From contig JASFXZ010000028.1 of NCBI GenBank assembly GCA_032209605.1, positions 5,156,941 through 5,220,940 of the forward strand: a stretch of DNA of 64,000 bases. The letters run 5' to 3'. The DNA is from Mactromeris polynyma (taxonomy: Eukaryota > Mollusca > Bivalvia > Venerida > Mactridae). How positions within the stretch are numbered: position 1 is the stretch's first letter; every line of letters begins with the position of its first letter. Below the pieces are notes generated by a model. It did no database searches and was not told where the DNA came from. It saw only the letters and a list, made by a program, of their open reading frames with translations. Made by a program: the position numbers and the translations under genes. This document shows positions 35,474 to 50,600 of the stretch, one piece after another.

Positions 35474-38400
35474 AAGTCTAGATACCACCACTGTATCAAG
35501 TCTGGATACCACCCCTGTATCAAGTCAAGCTACCACCACTGTATCAAGTCTAGATACCACCACTGTATCAAGTCTAGATACCATCACTGTATCAAGTCTA
35601 CATACCACCACTGTATCAAGTCTAGATACCACAACTGTATCAAGTCTGGATACCACCACTGTATCAAGTCTACATACCACCACTGTATCAAGTCTACATA
35701 CCACCACTGTATCAAGTCTACATACCACCACTGTATCAAGTCTACATACCACCACAGTATCGAGTCTACATACCACCACTGTATCAAGTCTAGATACCAC
35801 CACTGTATCAAGTCTAGATACCACCACTGTATCAAGTCTACATACAACCACTGTAACAATTCTAGATACCACCACTGTATCAAGTCTACATACCACCACT
35901 GTATCAAGTTTACATACCACCACTGAATCAAGTCTACATACCACCACAGTATCGAGTCTACATACCACCACTGTATCAAGTCTACATACCACCACTGAAT
36001 CAAGTCTAGATACCACCACTGTATCAAGTCTACATACAACCACTGTATCAATTCTAGATACCACCACTGTATCAAGTCTACATACAACCACTGTATCAAT
36101 TCTAGATACCACCACTGTATCAAGTCTACATACAACCACTGTATCAATTCTAGATACCACCACTGTATCAAGTCTAGATACCACAACTGTATCAAGTCTG
36201 GATACCACCACTGTATCAAGTCTAGATACCACCACTGTATCAAGTCTGGATACCACCACTGTATCAAGTCTAGATACCACCACTGTATCAAGTCTACATA
36301 CCACCACTGTAACAAGTCTAGATACCACCACTGTATCAAGTCTGGATACCACCACTGTATCAAGTCTGGATACCACCACTGTATCAAGTCTGGATACCAC
36401 CACTGTATCAAGTCTACATACCACCACTGTATCAAGTCTAGATACCACCACTGTATCAAGTCTAGATACCACCACTGTATCAAGTCTACATACCACCACT
36501 GTATCAAGTCTAGATAACACCACTGTATCAAGTCTGGATACCACCACTGTATCAAGTCTACATACCACCACTGTATCAAGTCTAGCACTGTATCAAGTCT
36601 AGATACCACCACTGTATCAAGTCTAGATACCACCACTGTAACAAGTCTAGATACCACCACTGTATCAAGTCTACATACCACCACTGTATCAAGTCTAGAT
36701 ACCACCACTGTACCAATTCTAGATACCACAACTGTATCAAGTCAGGATACCACCACTGTATCAAGTCTACATACCAATTACAACCACTGTATCAAGTCTA
36801 GATACCGCATCTGTATCAAGTCTACGTACCACCACTGTATCAAGTCTACATACCACCACTGTATCAAGTCTACATACCACCACAGTATCAAGTCTACATA
36901 CCACCACTGTATCAATTCTAGATACCACCACTGTATCAAGTCTGGATACCACCACTGAATCAAGTCTAGATACCACCACTGTATCAATTCTAGATACCAC
37001 CACTGTATAAAGTCTGGATACCACCACTGTATCAATTCTACATACCACCACTGTATCAAGTCTACATACCACCACTGTATCAAGTCTGGATGCCACCACT
37101 GTATCAAGTCTACATACCACCACTGTATCAAGTCTACATACCACCACTGTATCAAGTCTGGATACCACCACTGTATCAAGTCTGGATACCACCACTGTAT
37201 CAAGTCTAGATACCACCACTGTATCAAGTCTACATACCACTGCTGTATCAAGTCTACATACCACCACTGTATCAAGTCTGGATACCACCACTGTATCAAG
37301 TCTACATACCACTGCTGTATAAAGTCTACATACCACCACTGTATCAAGTCTACATACCACCACTGTATCAAGTCTGGATACCACCACTGTATCAAGTCTA
37401 CATACCACCACTGTATCAAGTCTACATACCACCACTGTATCAAGTCTAGATACAACCACTGTATCAAGTCTAGATACCGCCACTGTATCAAGTCTACATA
37501 CCACTGCTGTATCAAGTCTACATACCACCACTGTATCAAGTCTGGATACCACCACTGTATCAAGTCTACATACCACTGCTGTATCAAGTCTACATACCAC
37601 CACTGTATCAAGTCTGGATACCACCACTGTATCAAGTCTACAAACCACCCCTGTATCAAGTCTACATACCACCAGTGTACCAAGTCTACATACCACCACT
37701 GTATCAAGTCTGCATACCACCACTGTATCAAGTCTGGATACCACCACTGTATCAAGTCTACATACCACCACTGTATCAAGTCTACATACCACCACTGTAT
37801 CAAGTCTAGACACAAACACTGTATCAAGTCTAGATACCGCCACTGTATCAAGTCTGGATACCACCACTGTATCAAGTCTTGATACCACCACTGTATCAAG
37901 TCTGGATACCACCACTGTATCAAGTCTACATACCACCACTGTATCAAGTCTACATACCACCACTGTATCAAGTCTGGATACCTCCACTGTATCAAGTCTG
38001 GATACCACCACTGTATCAAGTCTACATACCACCACTGTATCAAGTCTGGATACCACCACTGTATCAAGTCTGGATACCACCACTGTATCAAGTCTACATA
38101 CCACCACTGTATCAAGTCTACATACCACCACTGTATCAAGTCTGGATACCACCACTGTATCAAGTCTGGATACCACCACTGTATCAAGTCTACATACCAC
38201 CACTGTATCAAGTCTGGATACCACCACTGTATCAAGTCTAGATACCAATTACAATCACTGTATCAAGTCTGGATACCACCACTGTATCAAGTCTAGATAC
38301 CAATTACAATCACTGTATCAAGTCTGGATACCACCACTGTATCAAGTCTAGATACCAATTACAATCACTGTATCAAGTCTGGATACCACCACTGTATCAA

Positions 38401-38810
38401 GTCTGGATACCACCATTGTATCAAGTCTAGATGTCAATTACAATCACTGTATCAAGTCTGGATACCACCACTGTATCAAGTCTGGATACCACCACTGTAT
38501 CAAGTCTAGATACCACCACTGTATCAAGTCTGGATACCACCACTGTATCAAGTCTACATACCACCACTGTATCAAGTCTACATACCACCACTGTATCAAG
38601 TCTGGATACCACCACTGCATCAAGTCTAGATATCACCACTGTATCAAGTCTACATACCACCACTGTATCAAGTCTGGATACCACCACTGTATCAAGTCTA
38701 CATACCACCACTGTATCAAGTCTAGATACCTCCACTGTAACAAGTCTAGATACCACCACTGTATCAAGTCTGGATACCTCCACTGTAACACGTCTGGATA
38801 CCAATTACAA
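35474..38810. repeat. 24-bp satellite array, unit B (about 139 units)
   Basis: Same 20-base core and 4-base tags as in unit A. One 17-nt unit (about 36582) and one 31-nt boundary unit (about 36770) are present where unit A has two of each, so B lacks A's 1512-bp higher-order duplication. The marker cagtatcgagt recurs after 192 bp here but after 648 bp in A, a difference of exactly 19 units. The 3' boundary sequence (taccaattacaacctttg) is shared with A. Confidence 0.97.
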
Positions 38811-39582
38811 CCTTTGTAGCAATCCTTAATCACATTTTTTGTTTTTTAATTATATAATAATTTAACAATAACTGACAGATAAGTCACACTAAAATACGCT
38901 TACTATATTCAACCTGACCAAGTTAACACAAATTAGAAGTAACAAAACACATAAAGCTCTTCATATTAACGTACAAATATACTAGATTCTTCTACTTTCG
39001 TTTTCAAAACGCTTTAAATTGATTGAACTAAGGAAAACAATTTACCAATATTTGTGTCTTTGTTATTTCCTGTTCCAAATATAACAATTTATGACATGAT
39101 TATCAATTCGATTTTGATAATTACGCCCGAGAAATGTTTAATTTCATGTTCGTAATCGGAGCTAAAATGTCTGCCATTTTGGAATGGTAATGACTTATTT
39201 CCATCTCCTCGACAGGGCTATACGCACACTCATGACACGGTGCGTGCGCAGTTTTTCTGTTCGATCGTTTCGCCCGGATGAATTATCCGGCTTGTTTTAT
39301 AGCAGATTATTAAGCATTTTTAAATTGTAATTATTGCGCCTCGAAGTAAAGTTCAACAGTTAAATTGATGCTATGCGAACGCAATATTATATGAGGTAAC
39401 GATAACATTGATCGATTTCAAGAATCTATGGTTTATAGGTCCGTGGTTTTATATACGCATGTAAAAAGGAAACGATATACAAAACATATCGGACAGTGAT
39501 TTGCAAATGTACAGATGTATATTTTGAGGAGACACTCCTAATATACTATAATTAAACCTTGTACAATAAGGGAGCTTAAGAC
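38811..39582. other. Spacer between the satellites (unit B)
   Basis: Matches 13671-14440 of unit A almost exactly. Nothing coding is seen. Confidence 0.5.
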
Positions 39583-42292
39583 TACATGTACACGAAGCGT
39601 GTGGATAGCCAGAGTAAATTATAACAAGAACTTCTCTGATATATAAGGTATTGAGTATATATGAAGCTAGGGGATAGCCACAGTATATTATAACGAGAAC
39701 TTCTCTGCTATATAAGGTATTGAAAATGTATGCAACTTGGGGATAGCCACAGTAAATTCGAATAAGAACTTCTCTGATATATAAGGTATTGAGAACATAT
39801 GTAGCTTGGGGATAGCCACAGTAAATTACAACAAGAACTTCTCTGATATATAAGGTAAATAGTATATATATATATTACGGATATTGAATATTATGTAGCT
39901 TGGAGAAAGCCACACTAAACTGTAACTTGAGTATTTATGTAGCTTGGGGATAGCAACAGTATATTACAACAATAACGTCTCTGATATATCAGGTATTGAG
40001 TATATATGTAGCTTGGAAATAGCCACAGTAAATTACAATAACAACATTTCGTATATATAAGGTATTAACAATGTATGCAGCTTGGGGATAGCCACAGTAA
40101 ATTACAAGTCTCTGATATATCTGGTATTGTGTATTTATGTAGCTTGGATATAGCCACAGTGAATTATAACATGAACTTCTCTGATATATCAGGTATTGAG
40201 TATATATGTAGCTTCGGGATAGCCACCGTAAATGACAACAAGAACTTCTCGGATATATTAGGTATTGAGTATATATGCTGCTTGGGGATAGTCACAGTAA
40301 ATTACAAAAAGAACGTCTCTGATACATTAGGTATTGAGTACATGTGTAGCTTGGCGATAGCCACAGTAAATCACAACAACAACCTTTCGTATATATAAGG
40401 TATTGAGTATATGTGTAGCTTGTCGATATCCACAGTAAATTATAACAATAACTTATCCGATACATAAGGTATTGAGTACATATGTAGCATGGATATAGCC
40501 ACAGTAAATGACGACAACAACCTTTCGTATATATAAGGTATTGAGAATGTATGGAGCTTGGGGATAGCCACAGTAAATTACAACAAGAACGTCTCTGATA
40601 TATCAGGTATAGAGTATATGCAGCTTGGCTATAGCCACAGTAAATCACAACAACAACTTTTCGTATATATAAGTTATTGAGTACATGTGTAGCTTGGATA
40701 TAGCCACAGTAAATTATAACATAAACTTCTCTGATATATCAGGTATTGAGTATATATGTAGCTTCGGGATAGCCACAGTAAATTACAACACGAATATCTC
40801 TGATATATAAGGTATTGAGTAGATATGTAGCTTTGGGAAAGCCACAGAAAATTATAATAAGAACTTCTCTGATATATAAGGTATTGAGTCAATCGTAGCT
40901 TGGGGATAGCCGCAGTAAATGACAACAACATCCTTTCGTATAAATAAGGTATTGAGAAGGTATGGAGCTTGGAGATAGCCACAGTTAATTACAACAAGAA
41001 CGTCTCTGATATATCAGGTATTGAGTATATATGCAGCTTGGCGATAGCCACAGTAAAGCACAACAACAACTTTTCGTATATATAAGTTATTGAGTACCTA
41101 TGTAGCTTGGATATAGCCACAGTAAATTATAACATAAACTTCTCTGATATATCAGGTTTTGAGTATATCTGCATCTTGGGGATAGCCACAGTAAATTACA
41201 ACACGAATATCTCTGATATATAAGGTATTGAGTATATATGCACCTTGAGGATAGCGACAGTAAATTATAACATGAACTTCTCTGATATATAAGGTATTGA
41301 GAATGTATGCAGCTTGGATATAGCGACAGTAAATTATAACGTAGACTTCTCTGATATATAAGGTATTGAGTATATCTGCAGCTTGGATATCGCCACAGTA
41401 AATTATAACATAAACTTCTCTGATATATCAGGTATTGAGAATGTATGCAGCTTGGGGATAGCCAGAGTAAATTACAACAAGAACGTCTCTCATATATCAG
41501 GTATTTAGTATATATGCAGCTTGGGGATAGCCACAGTAAATTTAAAACAAGAAATTCTCAGATATATAAGGTATTGAGTATATATGTAGCTTGAGGATAG
41601 CCACCGTAAATAACAACAACATCGTTTCGTATATATAAGGTATTGAGTATATGTGTAGCTCGTGGATAGCTACAGTAAATTATAACAAGAACGTCTCTGA
41701 TATATCAAGTATTGAGTATATATGTAGCTTGTGAATAGCCACAGTAAATTACAACAAGAACGTCTCTGATATATCAGGCATTGAGTATATATGTAGCTTA
41801 GGGATAGCGACAGTAAATTATAACAATAACTTCTCTTATACATGTATATAAGGTATTGAGTACAATCGTAGCCTGGGGATAGCAGCAGTAAATAACAACA
41901 AGACCTTCTCTGATATAAAAGGTATAGAGTGTTTATGTAGCTTTGGGATAGCCACAGTCATGTATAAACAGATCTTCTCTGATATATATGGTATTGCGTA
42001 TATATGTAGCTTGGGGATAGCCATGTATAATAAGAACCTCTCTGATACATCAGGTATTGAGTTTATATGTAGCTTAGGGATAACCATAGTAAATTACACC
42101 AAAACATTCACTGATATATCAGGTATTGAGTTTATGTTTAGCATGGGGATAGCTACAGTAAATTACAACAAACCCTTCTCTGATACATAAGGTATTGAGT
42201 ATATATTGAGCTTTAAGATAGGTACAGTAAATTATATCTAAAGGTTCTGTTACAAATAAGGTATTGAGTATAAATGGTATTTGGGGACAGAT
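39583..42292. repeat. 69-bp satellite array, forward arm (unit B)
   Basis: Near-identical to 14441-17150 in unit A, unit by unit, with only scattered single-base changes and a 2-base difference in the first unit. This shows that the array was copied whole as part of the segmental duplication, with no unit gain or loss since. This contrasts with the 24-bp array next to it. Confidence 0.93.
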
Positions 42293-42296
42293 GCAG

Positions 42297-42483
42297 TACC
42301 AATATCTTTCAATATGTCTAAACCCCGTTGTAGCTCCGTTTCTGTTTTAGAAAAAATAACTATATCGTCCGCATATAATAAAAGCAGCATTTTCAAAATA
42401 TCAACATGTGGATATATGTGAGCATTTCTTTTCCAGACATGTTCAGGTCTCAAACCTAAAATATCATGTATCCGAGACGTTAT
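42297..42483 (-). pseudogene. Reverse transcriptase fragment inside the 69-bp satellite (unit B)
   Basis: Encodes the same YADD-containing piece as 17155-17341 in unit A, flanked by satellite units in opposite orientations on its two sides. A dead fragment of a non-LTR retrotransposon. Confidence 0.75.
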
Positions 42484-43375
42484 AGTTACTGTGGCTATCC
42501 CCAAGCTGCATACATTCTCAATACCTTATATATACGAAAATGTTTTTGTTGTAATTTACTGTGGCTATCCACAAGCTACATATATACTCAATACCTTATA
42601 TATCGGATAAGGTTTTTGCTATAATTGACTGTGGCTATCCCCAAGCTGCATATATACCCAATACCTTATATATCAGAGAAGTTCTTGCTTAAATTTACTG
42701 TGGCTATCCCCAAGCTGCATAAATGCTCAATACCTGATAAATCAGAGACGTTCTTGTTGTAATTTACTGTGGTTATCCCCAAGCTGCATACATTCTCAAT
42801 ACCTTATATAAACGAAAAGTTGTTGCTGTAATTTACTGTGACTATCCACAAGCTACATATATACTCAATACCTTATATATCGGATAAGTTTTTGCTATAA
42901 TTGACTGTGGCTATCCCCAAGCTGCATATATCCCAATACCTTATATATCAGAGAAGTTCTTGCTTTAATTTACTGCGGCTATCCCCAAGCTGCATAACTG
43001 CTCAATACCTGATAAATCAGAGACGTTCTTGTTGTAATATACTGTGGCTATCCACATGCTACATATATACTGAATACCTTATCCGTAGGAAAAGTTGTTG
43101 TTGTTATTTACTGTGGCTATCCACAAACTACATATATGCTCAAAACCTGATATATCAGAGACGCTCTTGTTTTCGGAGAAGCTTTTGTTATAATTGACTG
43201 CGGCTATCTGCTAACATAATTTTATATACCTAATAACGTATATATTAGAGAAGTATTGGTTTTATTTGACTGAGGCTATTCCGAAGCTACATAATAACTC
43301 AATATCGTATACTTATGGCTATACCTATGCTACATGTTGACTGCGGTTATCTCCAAACAACATACATACGGTTAA
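42484..43375. repeat. 69-bp satellite, inverted arm (unit B, full)
   Basis: About a dozen units in reverse orientation, becoming steadily more degenerate toward 43375. The first four correspond to those left in unit A; the remainder is missing there. Together with the forward arm this makes a large imperfect inverted repeat with the reverse-transcriptase fragment near its centre. Confidence 0.88.
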
Positions 43376-44996
43376 CACCTCCATCCCATAAGTTTACGTT
43401 ACAGTACACTAGGATTATCTTCAAATGTCTTACGCACACAAAAAGAGTCAGTCATTTGTTTATTATAAGATCACTTTTGAACAACTTTAATTCTTACTAT
43501 ATAATCAACATATGCACAATGCGATAGCCTTGTACATAATACATCTGAATCAAGGGTTGGAACGGCTCTAGGACTGCATTGATCTGACCATGTTACATCA
43601 AGTTGTTTACCTTTGGAAGCCAAAGTACGGTAGATTCACGAAAATGATGAACATGAGGTTCACACGCGTATAATTTGTTAGGAAACAAAAACTGTGTGCA
43701 TGTATAGATCTATATAGTGCTTCAATATTTTCATCACAAACTCTGAAAACGACCAAGTCGACATATCATGTAATGTATTCTTCTAAAACTGCGAGGTGGT
43801 ATAAAAATAAACAATTAAATCTAGCCTGATCATTGTGCATCTTGTTATATGGATATGATTTACCACATTTCATATGTTATTCTACTTTCACTTAAACTCT
43901 TTGACTTTTCTTTTAAATATATAGTTATTGAAACATTATGTAGTAAGATGTTGACGGGATACGCCATCTACATGAACAAACCGTAATACGATATAACACG
44001 ACAATGCATTAATTTATAAAGTTACGAGCCAAATGAATTGATTGCTTAGCGCAATACATTCATATAGTAGTCTTAAAAGGCAAACGCAGAGTCCAACAAG
44101 CAAGGGATGTCATAACTGGTGGTATTTTATGGTTACACCGGTAAGCGTGATGATAGCTTTCAGTAAACCGTGCGTATGGAAAATAGGGCGATCCGTAATA
44201 ACTTCCCCTGATAATAAAGCAAAGCGCTGATAGCGCAGAAAGACTGGGGCAGACAAATTTTGTTCGTGTTCTGTAAAGACTTGTCAACCCTAGATTGTAC
44301 AAGTATTGCACTGTGTCAACCAATGTTAATTTCAAGGCATGCATGTATGACTACAGTTCAACCTGGACTATGATATGACAGGTTTTAGTTTACCGCCTTC
44401 ACTTCTAATCAATAAGTGTGCGGGCGAGTTGATCTTAATGTTTATTTATTTAACTAATCGTGTTATCAATCATTTGATTGCCAGTCCGACAGGCTTGCAA
44501 GCATTACATGTACGTTGAATTTTATCGTGCTGGCTACCTAATGGCTTACCAATTTTAAGAATTAGCAAATGGGCAAATAATTGGCGTATTTCGATAAATA
44601 AACATTTCAAACTTATGATTTACTTTAATATTAACACCTGAAATGCCTTTTTGGCGACACAAACAAAGTTTAAATGTCCAACAAGCGAATGTGTAGACAA
44701 TCGCTGTGCGTGAACAGCATTGGATGTTGTAAAACCCGTCCGATTCGTACCGTTTCGACGGGTTTACATGTGCGCACCGTTTACTTCATTATACTACGTA
44801 TATTGATCGATTTTTCGTACACCAGTCTAAAAACGGGTTCGGATTCGTACTCAATTTCGTTCGTATTTTCTTTATTTTCGTCCACAACAAAATTAAAAAG
44901 AGCTAAAATTCGTTATCTATTTTTTTCCATTTTTGCAAAAAATACACTCGCCGGTTTGTAATCCAATTAATAACAAGAGTGCCAAACTGTCACAAA
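43376..44996. other. Spacer between the 69-bp satellite and the inverted-end element (unit B)
   Basis: AT-rich DNA whose part after 43610 matches 17641-19030 in unit A. The first 235 bases have no counterpart in A because of the deletion there. No gene or RNA is recognised. Confidence 0.45.
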
Positions 44997-45738
44997 ATAC
45001 GCCCGTCATAAGTCAGAGCTCAGAGTTAAAACAAGACAAGTTTTAGGTAATTTCTAAAATCAAAGGGTGGTAACTCCCAGGTAACATGAGCGATATGACT
45101 GGTTATCGAACTTGGTCGAGATATTATGCCCACAAACATTTAACCAAGTAAGGTGAAGATCTGATGAAAACTGTTTGACTTAGAGACCGGACAATGCTAA
45201 TTTTGCCAATTTTGGATAATTCAAGTACCTGGGGCGATGTGGCTGGTTATCGAACTTGGCCGAGATATTATGCCCACAAACATTTTCACAAAGTTTGGTA
45301 AATATCGGATGAAAACTCTTTGACTTAGAGAGCGGACACGACTAATTTGGCCAATTTTGGATAATTCAAGGGCCATAATTCAGAAGTGCCTTAGGGGATG
45401 TGGCTGGTTATCACAATTTGGCCGAGCTATTATGCCCACAAACATTTTCACGAAGTTTGGTAAAGATCGGATGAAAACTCTTTGACTTAGAGATCGGATA
45501 CGGCTAATATGGCCAATTTTGGATAACTCAAGGGCCATAATTCAGAAGTGCCTGTGGCAATGTGGCTGGTTATCGAACTTGGCCGAGATATTATGCCCAC
45601 AAACATTTTCACCAAGGTTGGTAACGATCGAATGAAAACTCTTTGACTTAGAGAGCGGAAACCATGTTGGACGCCGCTCAACCGCCCACCCCGCCGCGGG
45701 TGTTCCCATAATACGTCCCGTTTTTCAAACGGGCGTAT
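44997..45738. mobile_element. Inverted-end element with ~160-bp internal repeats (unit B, uninterrupted)
   Basis: Ends atacgcccgt and acgggcgtat are exact inverted copies. About three internal direct repeats (containing tggctggttatcgaacttgg and ggccataattcagaagtgcc) fill the middle. A hairpin with cccgttt/aaacggg arms lies just inside the right end. ACAAA occurs just outside both ends and may be a target duplication. It encodes no protein. It holds at 45438-45448 the single unduplicated acaaacatttt into which the LINE inserted in unit A. Confidence 0.7.
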
Positions 45739-47654
45739 ACAAAAGTAGTGGCCTAATCCAGCTTCATTTTTGTTATCATTTGTCTTGAATGTGTTATCAA
45801 CAGGTCATAAACATTCGCCATAGTGTTCCCACACCATTCACTAATGAGTGCTTATCAGTAACCTGATACATGTACATGTACTAGGATGTGTATTCGCACT
45901 GGCTGTGGGAATTGTAAAACCGAGATATCTCGTGCTTAGCATAATAAGGGTTAAACATAAAATGCACTTGGAGCGGTTTTGTTTCCGATAAAAAAGTCCC
46001 TTCAGAGCAATATGCAAATCCATCAAAACGACAAAGGAAATTAAAGTAGTTCGGCGGTTGGTGACGTCTAATAAATTAGACATTTGATTGGTTTATGCAA
46101 ATCATGCGCAGTGATACATAGAGTGGTATCAAATGTGTCTAACTCTGATAAAGCTGATAAATTACGGTTACTAAAGACATGGGGCTAATGCCCCAGTCTA
46201 AAAAGGAAAATGTTATAAAGGGAGGAAATCCCTTCATACGTTTTATGAAATAGAGATTGTGTTGTATCCCTTAGCATTATGTGTGTCATTCAAGTATTCG
46301 CGGGTCATTTATTTTATGATTTCTTTGTGTGTAGAGAATTTTGTTCATTAAGTACAGCTGCAATTGGATATGTGTAGTTTCCTATTTGTGAGTCATATAT
46401 ATTACTTAAACTTTGTTAAAATAGACTACAAATGTATTCTTGTAAATAAAAAAAAATATATATATATTCTTATAAATAAGGTTGTTGTCTCTAAAAATTG
46501 GACATAAATGTAATTGAAAAAAAAAAAAAAACGTTAAATCCTGTATCCCTAATGTGTCCATTTGTCAGCTGCATACACAAACCAAATTAGTACCCTGGCT
46601 GAAAAATACTGCTAGTTACACAGGAGCTTATAGATGATACATATGTATGTTTGTGTTCTGATAAATAATGTTCAACTCAATACATTGTATGTGATCCAAA
46701 ATATGATGTCCAGGAATTTAGGTTACATCTTGAAAATATTGGTGTCCAAGGTTTTTATGTTCTTTAAATGCATCCGTACAACACTGGTAGTTACTGTAGT
46801 AATTGTATTGTTTTAATGAAGGCAAAATTTAAAAAAGTACAATGTACAAAATAACCAGATCTGGAATGGAAAAGCGTTTTAAAAATTTGAAGATGTAACA
46901 AGGACATGAAAAATTAACTTTAAGTTTTCAAAGTCAAACATTTCTATTTTGAGAAGAAAACAGTTTTCTTTGGCTAGCTTAATTCTGTTCGAGTCTTATA
47001 GAGAAATTCATGCTTAAACATGATAATGTATTTGAATCTTTAGCATAACATACCCTGGCACCAGAATAATGCACAACGTGTAAAGGGAACGTGTTTTCAA
47101 AGATGTACATAACACATATTCCTGGACAGAATATTTTGGATCATGTATAATTTAACAATAAATTTCGGTTATTTACCAACAGACAACATACACTACCAAC
47201 AGACCATAATAAACAAACAGATAAATACAACCATCGTTTTTTATTTTTTTTATTATGATTAAGTGCATTCCATTGATCAAATCATAAACATGAATAATAA
47301 AAACAAGCAATATTTAAAAATTCACAAACACAGCAGAAAAGTGTATACATCAGAGTCATATCAGCAAGTGTTTACATAAGATATTATAACACACATAAAA
47401 ACAAATACATTGTATTGATATATATTTCATACAAGGTAACATCGTTTACTTAACGAGCAACAATGTCGAATTTAATCAACGGCATAACAAACTTCCCGTA
47501 AACCAATCGTCACCAAAGCACTTGTTCGTGTCGTCAGCATCATACAAAATAGGATCAAGATCATTGAATACATCATCCTAATCGTTCGATTAGTGAAATA
47601 GTTGTCGAACTAGTCGGTTCAGTTCTTGTAACAAGTTCTCTTGCAAAAACTGAC
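45739..47654. other. Spacer between the inverted-end element and gene copy C
   Basis: Matches 26465-28237 with small insertions (for example an added gttactaaagacatgggg near 46166 and about 70 extra bases near 47040). No gene is recognised. Sequence just past the copy C stop still resembles the coding 3' end of copy B, which shows that C once read further. Confidence 0.5.
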
Positions 47655-50600
47655 TTAATGTGGACACATCGTGTCATTGGCCGTCACACTTATTTTTATA
47701 GTGACACCAGCTTTGTTCTTCAACTTTGGCAAATGTTGTACGAAATCAGGATCATACTGTGCAAAATACGTTTCCAATAATCTTGCGTTTGAAGCACCTA
47801 CGCCGGATTTTCTCATTTGTCTTCTCAGTATATGAAATATTGTATCACCACGTTCGGTAATCATTCGGATATTAGCTCTATGCTCAAGCAGACACTCGAT
47901 AACACGTGTATTAACTTTCTCACAGGCACCATGCAATGGAGTCTTGCCGAATTTATCCCGTACATTAACATTGGAGTGTGGTATTAACTTCACGGCAACT
48001 TTAGTTAAATCTCTATAAATTGCAGCATGTAATGGTGTAAATCCTTGTTTTTGTCCCTTCTTCTTGTCAGTGAATTCGTTATCAAATAATATAGACACAA
48101 TAGCCTCCTCCTTGTTCATAATTGCGGTATAAAGTGCCGTTTGACCATACCAATCTGTACCATTCGGATTCACTCCCATTTCAATTAGTACTCTTAAAAG
48201 TTGTTCGTCTTTTTTCCATACTGCAATATGGTAAAGAGAAAATCCCTTTATTTTTGACAATTTTCCATACGATGATATCCTGTGGATTTCCTGGTTTCTA
48301 TCAACAGGAAGCAATTTTCGTACGATTTCGGCATTTCCTCTGATAGCTGCAATGTGTATTGGATAATGTCCTCGATGGTCTTTGATAAGTAAAGGTGCAC
48401 CTCGTTGAATAAAGAGTTCCACTAGATCTTTATCACCCATATCAACCGCAATGTGCAAAGGCGTTCTCGTAAATTTTCCGCCTCTCACATCAAGTGGTGC
48501 ACGTCTCTCAAGCAAAGCTTCAATTGTATCTCTCCTTTTGTAGATAATCGCCTTATGTAAAGCCGTCATATTTGATGAGTTTTTTACACCAGGATCTGCT
48601 CCATTTTGTAGTAAGCATTTTACTGAGTCCGTCAATCCTTTCTTCGAGGCAACAATAAGCGGATAATTTCCATTCACAGCATTTCCACGGTCATTGACAT
48701 CAGTACCGGGATGATTCAATAAAATCTTCAAGATATCTATTCTGTCGTGTATAGCAATGTATATTGCATCTCCTGTCACTCTAGTGCCATTGTGCAACAG
48801 ATAACGAACTGATTCTATCTCCCGTGAATGTACTGCTAGAAGAAGGGCAACAGTTGGATTTTTGTTTTCCTTTCTTACAAGTGTTTTTTGAAGGATTTCC
48901 GTCGCGAAAATACGAGCCCCAATAAACCATGCATAATCTAACAAATGCATATCAAGTTTGTCCATGCTTATACCATAATCTAAGAAGAATCCCGTCATAG
49001 ACATTACAGGTGTCTGAAACATTTCTTCCACATAATGCTGTTTAACAACATAGCTGATAAACAAGTCCATAAACTGCTTAGATGTGAACGCTCTGTGCTT
49101 GATCAGGCCAAAGTCAAGCATACTATGCACTTTGATGGAGTTGTGCCGTTGACCACTTCTCTTTAACAAGTGAAACTCGTCACTGGAAAACTTTGGAACT
49201 CCATTGCAATCCCGTCTCAGTACCATGTCGGCCATCTTTTCTACCAGGCACTGATATTGCCATTCTTCTAATGTGACTTTGTATTCTTCATGTTTTCCAA
49301 TACCCACAAATTCCATCAAGAAATCTCTAGGGCATATTTCAATAGCTTGTTCTGGCTTTTTTTCTGCGATTACTAAACCCACCATATCACCAATGACGTT
49401 GTGACTGAAAGCATAATGTCCATTTTTATCACTGTACTTGAGAAATCCTCCAACATGACTGACTAGTGACCGCTTGATAGTTTCTAGAAAATCAACGTCA
49501 ACTTCTCGATCAAAACATTCCGCCACTCGTTTTATATGGTATGATGCGGTTTTCACCCTTTGAAAATCTCTTGCAAACAACAATTTGTCATCCTTTGACC
49601 ACACGATGACAAGCGCTAAAAATTTGTCCTGATGTTCCTTTGGGCGGCTCTTGTATAAATTTTGCAAATAGTTTTTGAACTGGGCTGCCGGTCGTTTGAA
49701 GAATTCGAAACCCTTGTCATATATTTTGTTGTTTCTTACAAACATAGATACACATTCCGGAAAACCGAAAAGATTATCTGGTGATTCGTCTGTTGAAGCC
49801 ATAACACATTTGGTAATCAATTCAATAGGCACGTTCTTACTGTTTCGTTTTGCTTGCGACTGAAAGATTTTAACCTTTTCTTTCTCCGAGAGTTCGGCAG
49901 ATGTTAATAAAATTTCCGGCTTATCCTGGTCTGCGTAACTTTCACCACCAAACATTGGAATAGCACCAAGCTCCTCCTTGGATTCTTTGAAAATGTAATG
50001 ACGAGAAGTGATAATTACTTGTATTAATTTCTTTATCGCTCCTCGAGCAATTTCCGGCAGTATATTTCTCCAATGACCAACCATTTTCTCATCTAATGAA
50101 CCGGCACCGAATATGTCATCAATTATAATAGTCTTGATAAGTTTCAGCGACAAATCAACATGGCGCCAGTTAGATGGATGTGTAAGCACGAGACAATTTC
50201 TTGACGGTGTTGTACTCAGTGCTAATCTTGCTGCCATAGTAGTTTTCCCTTCTCCTGGATGACCGGTTAGAAGAACAGTATTGTTTGCTTTCAAACGCTG
50301 AAGAGCACTTTCAAAAGCTTTTGTCTCAACATACCACTCTTCATCCTGGTATTCTGCAAGAAATATCTCAGTGTTTGCTGTAAAGTAAAAATAACAATCT
50401 ATTTTTAGATAACGTTTAAAAGTGAATTACGCGTTAAATATCTAAAAAACTTTATCTAAAAAAAATTGTTCATTCGAATTTTTTGGTGAATTCAATAGGT
50501 AAATAGTGGCAGCTGTGACCACTATCAGACATTTTTTCATATTAATATATTTATCTGGAATGAACACTTATCCCGATACTTAACTAGTTAATCACATACT

